From contig NC_081146.1 of the NCBI RefSeq assembly GCF_958295425.1, positions 19,353,458 to 19,417,457 of the forward strand: a stretch of 64,000 nucleotides of DNA. The letters run 5' to 3'. The position numbers were made by a program, and so were the translations under genes. The notes under the pieces were generated by a model. That model saw only the letters and a list, made by a program, of their open reading frames with translations, was not told where the DNA came from and made no database searches. The DNA comes from Solea solea (Eukaryota; Chordata; Actinopteri; Pleuronectiformes; Soleidae). Shown piece by piece: positions 30,101 to 42,100 of the stretch (its first letter is position 1; the number at the start of each line of letters is the position of its first letter).

Positions 30101-33100
30101 CGAAAAAGTCATAGGTTAGCATGTCGTCCAAATTTTGACAAAAAAGTCATACTATAGCATGTCGTCCAAATTTTGACAAAAAAGTCATAGGTTAGTATGT
30201 CGTCCAAATTTTGATGAAAAAGTCATACTATAGCATGTTGTCCAACCTTTGACAAAAAAGTCATACTATAGCATGTCGTCCAATATTTGACAAAAAAGTC
30301 ATACTATAGCATGTCGTCCAATATTTGACAAAAAAGTCATACTATAGTATGTCGTCCAAATTTTGACGAAAAAGTCATACTATAGCATGTCGTCCAACTT
30401 TTGGCAAAAAAGTCATACTATAGCATGTCCTCCAAATTTCGACAAAAAAGTCATACTATAGCATGTCGTCCAAAATGTCACAAAAAAGTCATAGGTTAGT
30501 ATGTTGTCCAAATTTTGATGAAAAAGTCATACTATAGCATGTCGTCCAATATTTGACAAAAAAGTCATACTATAGCATGTGTCCAAATTTCGACAAAAAA
30601 GTCATAGGTTAGTATGTCGTCCAAATTTTGACAAAAAAGACATACTATAGCATGTCGTCCAAATTTTGACAAAAAAGTCATACTATAGCATGTCGTCCAA
30701 ATTTTGACAAAAAAGTCATACTATAGCATGTCGTCCAAATTTTGACAAAAAAGTCATACTATAGCATGTCGTCCAAATTTTGACAAAAAAGTCATACTAT
30801 AATCATGTCGTCCAATATTTGACGAAAAAAGTCATACTATAGCATGTCGTCCAAAATGTGACAAAAAAGTCATAGGTTAGCATGTCGTCCAAATTTTGAC
30901 AAAAAAGTAATAGGTTAGTATGTCGTCCAAATTTTGACAAAAAAGTCATACTATAGCATGTCGTCCAAAATGTGACAAAAAAGTCATACTATAGCATGTC
31001 GTCCAATATTTGACAAAAAAGTCATACTATAGCATGTCGTCCAAATTTTGACGAAAAAGTCATACTATAGCATGTCGTCCAACTTTTGACAAAAAAGTCA
31101 TACTATAGCATGTCCTCCAAATTTTGACAAAAAAGTCATACTATAGCATGTCCTCCAAATTTTGACAAAAAAGTCATAGGTTAGTATGTCGTCCAAATTT
31201 TGATGAAAAAGTCATACTATAGCATGTCGTCCAACTTTTGACAAAAAAGTCATACTATAGCATGTCGTCCAACTTTTGACAAAAAAAGTCATACTATAGT
31301 ATGTCGTCCAAATTTTGACGAAAAAGTCATACTATAGCATGTCGTCCAACTTTTGACAAAAAAGTCATACTATAGCATGTCGTCCAATATTTGACAAAAA
31401 AGTCATACTATAGCATGTTGTCCAATATTTGACAAAAAAGTCATACTATAGTATGTCGTCCAAATTTTGACGAAAAAGTCATACTATAGCATGTCGTCCA
31501 ATATTTGACAAAAAAGTCATACTTTAGCATGTCCTCCAAATTTTGACAAAAAAGTCATACTTTAGCATGTCGTCCAAATTTTGACGAAAAAGTCATACTA
31601 TAGCATGTCGTCCAACTTTTGACAAAAAAGTCATACTATAGCATGTCCTCCAAATTTCGACAAAAAATTCATACTATAGCATGTCGTCCAAAATGTCACA
31701 AAAAAGTCATAGGTTAGTATGTCGTCCAAATTTTGACGAAAAAGTCATACTATAGCATGTCGTCCAAATTTTGACAAAAAAGACATACTATAGCATGTCG
31801 TCCAATATTTGACAAAAAAGTCATACTATAGCATGTCGTCCAACTTTTGACAAAAAAGTCATACTATAGCATGTCGTCCAACTTTGACAAAAAAGTCATA
31901 GGTTAGCATGTCGTCCAAATTTTTTACAAAAGTCATAGGTTAGCATGTCGTCCAAAATGTGACAAAAAAGTAATCGGTTAGTATGTTTTCCAAATTTTGA
32001 CAAAAAAGTCATACTATAGCATGTCGTCCAATATTTGACAAAAAAGTCATACTATAGCATGTCGTCCAATATTTGACAAAAAAAGTCATACTATAGCATG
32101 ACGTCCAACTTTTGACAAAAAAGACATACTATAGCATGTGTCCAAATTTCGACAAAAAAGTCATAGGTTAGTATGTCGTCCAAATTTTGACAAAAAAGAC
32201 ATACTATAGCATGTCGTCCAAATTTTGAAAAAAGTCATACTATAGCATGTCGTCCAACTTTTGACAAAAAAGTCATACTATAGCATGTCGTCCAAATTTT
32301 GACAAAAAAGTCATACTATAGCATGTCCTCCAAATTTTGACAAAAAAGTCATACTATAGCATGTCGTCCAAATTTTGACAAAAAAGTCATACTATAGCAT
32401 GTCGTCCAATATTTGACAAAAAAGTCATACTATAGCATGTCGTCCAACTTTTGACAAAAAAGTCATACTATAGCATGTCGTCCAAATTTTGACAAAAAAG
32501 TCATACTATAGCATTTCCTCCAAATTTTGACAAAAAAGTCATACTATAGCATGTCGTCCAAATTTTGACAAAAAAGACATACTATAGCATGTCGTCCAAA
32601 TTTCGACAAAAAAGTCATACTATAGCATGTCGTCCAAATTTTGTCAAAAAGTCATAGGTTAGTATGTCGTCCAAAATGTGACAAAAAAGTCATACTATAG
32701 CATGTCGTCCAAATTTTGTCAAAAAGTCATAGGTTAGTATGTCGTCCAAATTTTGACAAAAAAGTCATACTATAGCATGTCGTCCATATTTTGACGAAAA
32801 AGTCATACTATAGCATGTCGTCCAACTTTTGACAAAAAAGTCATAGGTTAGTATGTCGTCCAAATTTTGATGAAAAAGTCATACTATAGCATGTTGTCCA
32901 ACCTTTGACAAAAAAGTCATACTATAGCATGTTGTCCAATATTTGACAAAAAAGTCATACTATAGCATGTCGTCCAATATTTGACAAAAAAGTCATACTA
33001 TAGTATGTCGTCCAAATTTTGACGAAAAAGTCATACTATAGCATGTCGTCCAACTTTTGGCAAAAAAGTCATACTATAGCATGTCCTCCAAATTTCGACA

Positions 33101-36100
33101 AAAAAGTCATACTATAGCATGTCGTCCAAAATGTCACAAAAAAGTCATAGGTTAGTATGTTGTCCAAATTTTGATGAAAAAGTCATACTATAGCATGTCG
33201 TCCAATATTTGACAAAAAAGTCATACTATAGCATGTGTCCAAATTTCGACAAAAAAGTCATAGGTTAGTATGTCGTCCAAATTTTGACAAAAAAGACATA
33301 CTATAGCATGTCGTCCAAATTTTGACAAAAAAGTCATACTATAGCATGTCGTCCAAATTTTGACAAAAAAGTCATACTATAGCATGTCGTCCAAATTTTG
33401 ACAAAAAAGTCATACTATAGCATGTCGTCCAAATTTTGACAAAAAAGTCATACTATAATCATGTCGTCCAATATTTGACGAAAAAAGTCATACTATAGCA
33501 TGTCGTCCAAAATGTGACAAAAAAGTCATAGGTTAGCATGTCGTCCAAATTTTGACAAAAAAGTAATAGGTTAGTATGTCGTCCAAATTTTGACAAAAAA
33601 GTCATACTATAGCATGTCGTCCAAAATGTGACAAAAAAGTCATACTATAGCATGTCGTCCAATATTTGACAAAAAAGTCATACTATAGCATGTCGTCCAA
33701 ATTTTGACGAAAAAGTCATACTATAGCATGTCGTCCAACTTTTGACAAAAAAGTCATACTATAGCATGTCCTCCAAATTTTGACAAAAAAGTCATACTAT
33801 AGCATGTCCTCCAAATTTTGACAAAAAAGTCATAGGTTAGTATGTCGTCCAAATTTTGATGAAAAAGTCATACTATAGCATGTCGTCCAACTTTTGACAA
33901 AAAAGTCATACTATAGCATGTCGTCCAACTTTTGACAAAAAAGTCATACTATAGCATGTCGTCCAAAATGTGACAAAAAAGTCATACTATAGCATGTCGT
34001 CCAATATTTGACAAAAAAGTCATACTATAGCATGTCGTCCAACTTTTGACAAAAAAGTCATACTATAGTATGTCGTCCAAATTTTGACGAAAAAGTCATA
34101 CTATAGCATGTCGTCCAATATTTGACAAAAAAGTCATACTTTAGCATGTCGTCCAAATTTTGACAAAAAGTCATACTATAGCATGTCGTCCAACTTTTGA
34201 CAAAAAAGTCATACTATAGCATGTCCTCCAAATTTCGACAAAAAATTCATACTATAGCATGTCGTCCAAAATGTCACAAAAAAGTCATAGGTTAGTATGT
34301 CGTCCAAATTTTTTACAAAAAAGTCATAGATTTGTATGTCGTCCAAATTTTTTACAAAAAAGTCATAGGTTTGTATGTCGTCCAAAATGTGACAAAAAAG
34401 TCATACTATAGCATGTCGTCCAAATTTTGTCAAAAAGTCATAGGTTAGTATGTCGTCCAAATTTTGAAAAAAAAGTCATACTATAGCATGTCTTCCAACT
34501 TTTGACAAAAAAGTCATACTATAGCATGTCGTCCAATATTTGACAAAAAAGTCATACTATAGCATGTCGTCCAACTTTTGACAAAAAAGTCATACTATAG
34601 CATGTCCTCCAAATTTTGACAAAAAAGTCATACTATAGCATGTCGTCCAATATTTGACAAAAAAGTCATACTATAGCATGTCGTCCAACTTTTGACAAAA
34701 AAGTCATACTATAGCATGTCGTCCAAATTTTGTCAAAAAGTCATAGGTTAGTATGTCATCCAAAATGTGACAAAAAAGTGATACTATAGCATGACGTCCA
34801 ACTTTTGACAAAAAAGACATACTATAGCATGTGTCCAAATTTCGACAAAAAAGTCATAGGTTAGTATGTCGTCCAACTTTTGACAAAAAAGTCATACTAT
34901 AGCATGTCGTCCAATATTTGACAAAAAAGTCATACTATAGCATGTCGTCCAACTTTTGACAAAAAAGTCATACTATAGCATTTCCTCAAAATTTTGACAA
35001 AAAAGTCATACTATAGCATGTCGTCCAAATTTTGACAAAAAAGACATACTATAGCATGTCGTCCAAATTTCGACAAAAAAGTCATAGGTTAGTATGTCGT
35101 CCAAAATGTGACAAAAAAGTCATACTATAGCATGTCGTCCAAATTTTTTCAAAAAGTCATAGGTTAGTATGTCGTCCAAATTTTGACAAAAAAGTCATAG
35201 GTTAGTATGTCGTCCAAATTTTGATGAAAAAGTCATACTATAGCATGTCGTCCAACTTTTGACAAAAAAGTCATACTATAGCATGTCGTCCAATATTTGA
35301 CAAAAAAGTCATACTATAGCATGTCGTCCAAATTTTGACGAAAAAGTCATACTAAAGCATGTCGTCCAACTTTTGACAAAAAAGTCATACTATAGCATGT
35401 CCTCCAAATTTCGACAAAAAAGTCATACTATAGCATGTCGTCCAAAATGTCACAAAGAAGTCATAGGTTAGCATGTCGTCCAAATTTCGGCAAAAAAGTC
35501 ATAGGTTAGTATGTCGTCCAATATTTGAAAAAAAAGTCATACTATAGCATGTGTCCAAATTTCGACAAAAAAGTCATAGGTTAGTATGTCGTCCATATTT
35601 TGACAAAAAAGACATACTATAGCATGTCGTCCAAATTTTGACAAAAAAGTCATACTATAGCATGTCGTCCAAATTTTGACAAAAAAGTCATACTATAGCA
35701 TGTCGTCCAAATTTTGACAAAAAAGACATACTATAGCATGTCGTCCAAATTTCGACAAAAAAAGTCATACTATAGCATGTCGTCCAAATTTTGTCAAAAA
35801 GTCATAGGTTAGTATGTCGTCCAAAATGTGACAAAAAAGTCATACTATAGCATGTCGTCCAAATTTTGTCAAAAAGTCATAGGTTAGTATGTCGTCCAAA
35901 TTTTGACAAAAAAGTCATACTATAGCATGTCGTCCATATTTTGACGAAAAAGTCATACTATAGCATGTCGTCCAACTTTTGACAAAAAAGTCATACTATA
36001 GCATGTCGTCCAAATTTTGACAAAAAAGTCATAGGTTAGTATGTCGTCCAAATTTTGATGAAAAAGTCATACTATAGCATGTTGTCCAATATTTGACAAA

Positions 36101-39100
36101 AAAGTCATACTATAGCATGTCGTCCAATATTTGACAAAAAAGTCATACTATAGTATGTCGTCCAAATTTTGACGAAAAAGTCATACTATAGCATGTCGTC
36201 CAACTTTTGGCAAAAAAGTCATACTATAGCATGTCCTCCAAATTTCGACAAAAAAGTCATACTATAGCATGTCGTCCAAAATGTCACAAAAAAGTCATAG
36301 GTTAGTATGTTGTCCAAATTTTGATGAAAAAGTCATACTATAGCATGTCGTCCAATATTTGACAAAAAAGTCATACTATAGCATGTGTCCAAATTTCGAC
36401 AAAAAAGTCATAGGTTAGTATGTCGTCCAAATTTTGACAAAAAAGACATACTATAGCATGTCGTCCAAATTTTGACAAAAAAGTCATACTATAGCATGTC
36501 GTCCAAATTTTGACAAAAAAGTCATACTATAGCATGTCGTCCAAATTTTGACAAAAAAGTCATACTATAGCATGTCGTCCAAATTTTGACAAAAAAGTCA
36601 TACTATAATCATGTCGTCCAATATTTGACGAAAAAAGTCATACTATAGCATGTCGTCCAAAATGTGACAAAAAAGTCATAGGTTAGCATGTCGTCCAAAT
36701 TTTGACAAAAAAGTAATAGGTTAGTATGTCGTCCAAATTTTGACAAAAAAGTCATACTATAGCATGTCGTCCAAAATGTGACAAAAAAGTCATACTATAG
36801 CATGTCGTCCAATATTTGACAAAAAAGTCATACTATAGCATGTCGTCCAAATTTTGACGAAAAAGTCATACTATAGCATGTCGTCCAACTTTTGACAAAA
36901 AAGTCATACTATAGCATGTCGTCCAAATTTTGACAAAAAAGTCATACTATAGCATGTCGTCCAATATTTGACAAAAAAAGTCATACTATAGCATGACGTC
37001 CAACTTTTGACAAAAAAGACATACTATAGCATGTGTCCAAATTTCGACAAAAATGTCATAGGTTAGTATGTCGTCCAAATTTTGACAAAAAAGACATACT
37101 ATAGCATGTCGTCCAAATTTTGAAAAAAGTCATACTATAGCATGTCGTCCAACTTTCGACAAAAAGTCATACTATAGCATGTCGTCCAAATTTTGTCACA
37201 AAGTCATAGGTTAGTATGTCGTCCAAAATGTGACAAAAAAGTCATACTATAGCATGTCGTCCAAATTTTGTCAAAAAGTTATAGGTTAGTATGTCGTCCA
37301 AATTTTGACAAAAAAGTCATAGGTTAGTATGTCGTCCAAATTTTGACAAAAAAGTCATAGGTTAGTATGTCGTCCAAATTTTGACAAAAAAGTCATACTA
37401 TAGCATGTCGTCCAAATTTTGACGAAAAAGTCATACTATAGCATGTCGTCCAACTTTTGACAAAAAAGTCATACTATAGCATGTCGTCCAATATTTGACA
37501 AAAAAGTCATACTATAGCATGTCGTCCAATATTTGACAAAAAAGTCATACTATAGCATGTCGTCCAACTTTTGACAAAAAAGTCATACTATAGCATGTCG
37601 TCCAAATTTTGACAAAAGGTCATACTATAGCATGTCGTCCAAATTTTGACAAAAAAGTCATACTATAGCATGTCGTCCAAAATGTCACAAAGAAGTCATA
37701 GGTTAGCATGTCGTCCAAATTTCGACAAAAAAGTCATAGGTTAGTATGTCGTCCAATATTTGAAAAAAAAGTCATACTATAGCATGTGTCCAAATTTCGA
37801 CAAAAAAGTCATAGGTTAGTATGTCGTCCAAATTTTGACAAAAAAGACATACTATAGCATGTCGTCATAATTTTGTCAAAAAAGTCATACTATAGCATGT
37901 CCTCCAAATTTCGACAAAAAGGTCATACTATAGCACGTCGCCCAAATTTTGACGAAAAAGTCATAGGTTAGTATGTTGTCCAAATTTTGACGAAAAAGTC
38001 ATACTATAGCATGTCGTCCAACTTTTGACAAAAAAGTCATACTATAGCATGTCGTCCAATATTTGACAAAAAAGTCATACTATAGCATGTCGTCCAACTT
38101 TTGACAAAAAAGTCATACTATAGCATGTCGTCCAAATTTTGACAAAAGGTCATACTATAGCATGTCGTCCAAATTTTGACAAAAAAGTCATACTATAGCA
38201 TGTCGTCCAAAATGTCACAAAGAAGTCATAGGTTAGCATGTCGTCCAAATTTCGACCAAAAAGTCATAGGTTAGTATGTCGTCCAATATTTGAAAAAAAA
38301 GTCATACTATAGCATGTGTCCAAATTTCGACAAAAAAGTCATAGGTTAGTATGTCGTCCAAATTTTGACAAAAAAGACATACTATAGCATGTCGTCATAA
38401 TTTTGTCAAAAAAGTCATACTATAGCATGTCCTCCAAATTTCGACAAAAAGGTCATACTATAGCACGTCGTCCAAAATGTCACAAAAAAGTCATAGGTTA
38501 GTATGTTGTCCAAATTTTGACGAAAAAGTCATACTATAGCATGTCGTCCAACTTTTGACAAAAAAAGTCATACTATAGCATGTCGTCCAAAATGTGACAA
38601 AAAAGTCATAGGTTAGCATGTCGTCCAAATTTTGACAAAAAAGTAATAGGTTAGTATGTCGTCCAAATTTTGACAAAAAAGTCATACTATAGCATGTCGT
38701 CCAAAATGTGACAAAAAAGTCATACTATAGCATGTCGTCCAATATTTGACAAAAAAGTCATACTATAGCATGTCGTCCAAATTTTGACGAAAAAATCATA
38801 CTATAGCATGTCGTCCAACTTTTGACAAAAAAGTCATACTATAGCATGTCCTCCAAATTTTGACAAAAAAGTCATACTATAGCATGTCCTCCAAATTTTG
38901 ACAAAAAAGTCATACTAAAGCATGTCGTCCAATATTTGACAAAAAAGTCATACTATAGTATGTCGTCCAAATTTTGACGAAAAAGTCATACTATAGCATG
39001 TCGTCCAATATTTGACAAAAAAGTCATACTTTAGCATGTCGTCCAAATTTTGACAAAAAAGTCATACTTTAGCATGTCGTCCAAATTTTGACGAAAAAGT

Positions 39101-42100
39101 CATACTATAGCATGTCGTCCAACTTTTGACAAAAAAGTCATACTATAGCATGTCCTCCAAATTTCGACAAAAAATTCATACTATAGCATGTCGTCCAAAA
39201 TGTCACAAAAAAGTCATAGGTTAGTATGTCGTCCAAATTTTGATGAAAAAGTCATACTATAGCATGTCGTCCAATATTTGACAAAAAAGTCATACTATAG
39301 CATGTCCTCCAAATTTTGACAAAAAAGTCATACTATAGCATGTCCTCCAAATTTTGACAAAAAAGACATACTATAGCATGTCGTCCAATATTTGACAAAA
39401 AAGTCATACTATAGCATGTCGTCCAACTTTTGACAAAAAAGTCATACTATAGCATGTCGTCCAACTTTGACAAAAAAGTCATAGGTTAGCATGTCGTCCA
39501 AATTTTTTACAAAAGTCATAGGTTTGTATGTCGTCCAAAATGTGACAAAAAAGTAATCGGTTAGTATGTCGTCCAAATTTTGACAAAAAAGTCATACTAT
39601 AGCATGTCGTCCAATATTTGACAAAAAAGTCATACTATAGCATGTCGTCCAATATTTGACAAAAAAAGTCATACTATAGCATGTCGTCCAAATTTTGAAA
39701 AAAGTCATACTATAGCATGTCGTCCAACTTTTGACAAAAAAGTCATACTATAGCATGTCGTCCAATATTTGACAAAAAAGTCATACTATAGCATGTCGTC
39801 CAACTTTTGACAAAAAAGTCATACTATAGCATGTCGTCCAAATTTTGACAAAAAAGTCATACTATAGCATGTCGTCCAAATTTTGACAAAAAAGACATAC
39901 TATAGCATGTCGTCCAAATTTTGTCAAAAAGTCATAGGTTAGTATGTCGTCCAAAATGTGACAAAAAAGTCATACTATAGCATGTCGTCCAAATTTTGAC
40001 AAAAAAGTCATACTATAGAATGTCGTCCAAATTTTGTCAAAAAGTCATAGGTTAGTATGTCGTCCAAATTTTGACAAAAAAGTCATACTATAGTATGTCG
40101 TCCAAATTTTGACAAAAAAGTCATACTATAGCATGTCGTCCAAATTTTGACGAAAAAGTCATACTATAGCATGTCGTCCAACTTTTGACAAAAAAGTCAT
40201 ACTATAGCATGTCGTCCAACTTTTGACAAAAAAGTCATACTATAGCATGTCGTCCAAATTTTGACAAAAAAGTCATACTATAGCATGTCGTCCAAAATGT
40301 TACAAAAAAGTCATAGGTTAGTATGTTGTCCAAATTTTGACAAAAAAGTCATACTATAGCATGTTGTCCAACTTTGACAAAAAAGTCATAGGTTAGCATG
40401 TCGTCCAAATTTTTTACAAAAGTCATAGGTTTGTATGTCGTCCAAAATGTGACAAAAAAGTAATCGGTTAGTATGTCGTCCAAATTTTGACAAAAAAGTC
40501 ATACTATAGCATGTCGTCCAATATTTGACAAAAAAGTCATACTATAGCATGTCGTCCAATATTTGACAAAAAAAGTCATACTATAGCATGACGTCCAACT
40601 TTTGACAAAAAAGACATACTATAGCATGTGTCCAAATTTCGACAAAAATGTCATAGGTTAGTATGTCGTCCAATATTTGACAAAAAAGTCATACTATAGC
40701 ATGTCGTCCAACTTTTGACAAAAAAGTCATACTATAGCATGTCGTCCAAATTTTGACAAAAAAGTCATACTATAGCATGTCGTCCAATATTTGACAAAAA
40801 AAGTCATACTATAGCATGACGTCCAACTTTTGACAAAAAAGACATACTATAGCATGTGTCCAAATTTCGACAAAAATGTCATAGGTTAGTATGTCGTCCA
40901 AATTTTGACAAAAAAGACATACTATAGCATGTCGTCCAAATTTTGAAAAAAGTCATACTATAGCATGTCGTCCAACTTTTGACAAAAAAGTCATACTATA
41001 GCATGTCGTCCAATATTTGACAAAAAAGTCATACTATAGCATGTCGTCCAACTTTTGACAAAAAAGTCATACTATAGCATGTCGTCCAAATTTTGACAAA
41101 AAAGACATACTATAGCATGTCGTCCAACTTTTGACAAAAAAGTCATACTATAGCATGTCGTCCAAATTTTGACAAAAAAGACATACTATAGCATGTCGTC
41201 CAACTTTTGACAAAAAAGACATACTATAGCATGTGTCCAAATTTCGACAAAAATGTCATAGGTTAGTATGTCGTCCAAATTTTGACAAAAAAGACATACT
41301 ATAGCATGTCGTCCAAATTTTGTCAAAAAGTCATAGGTTAGTATGTCGTCCAAAATGTGACAAAAAAGACATACTATAGCATGTCGTCCAAATTTTGTCA
41401 AAAAGTCATAGGTTAGTATGTCGTCCAAAATGTGACAAAAAAGTCATACTATAGCATGTCGTCCAAATTTTGTCAAAAAGTCATAGGTTAGTATGTCGTC
41501 CAAATTTTGTCAAAAAGTCATAGGTTAGTATGTCGTCCAAATTTTGACAAAGAGTCATACTATAGTATGTCGTCCAAATTTTGATGAAAAAGTCATACTA
41601 TAGCATGTCGTCCAACTTTTGACAAAAAAGTCATACTATAGCATGTCGTCCAATATTTGACAAAAAAGTCATACTATAGCATGTCGTCCAATTTTTGACA
41701 AAAAAGTCATACTATAGCATGTCGTCCAACTTTGACAAAAAAGTCAGGTTAGCATGTCGTCCAAATTTTTTATAAAAGTCATAGGTTTGTATGTCGTCCA
41801 AATTTTGACAAAAAAGTCATACTATAGCATGTCGTCCAATATTTGACAAAAAAGTCATACTATAGCATGTCGTCCAATATTTGACAAAAAAAGTCATACT
41901 ATAGCATGTCGTCCAAATTTTGACAAAAAAGTCATACTATAGCATGTCGTCCAAAATGTTACAAAAAAGTCATAGGTTAGTATGTTGTCCAAATTTTGAC
42001 AAAAAAGACATACTATTGCATGTTGTCCAAAATGTGACAAAAAAGTCATACTATAGCATGTCGTCCAACTTTTGACAAAAAAGTCATACTATAGCATGTC

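Noticed and set aside
28967..41428. Minus-strand open frames of 64-80 codons inside the satellite (28967-29161, 38491-38685, 41186-41428)
   Set aside because: They follow directly from a 38-bp period (three units = 114 bp = 38 codons) where the variants lack stops. Composition is periodic, and there is no conserved start or splice context.
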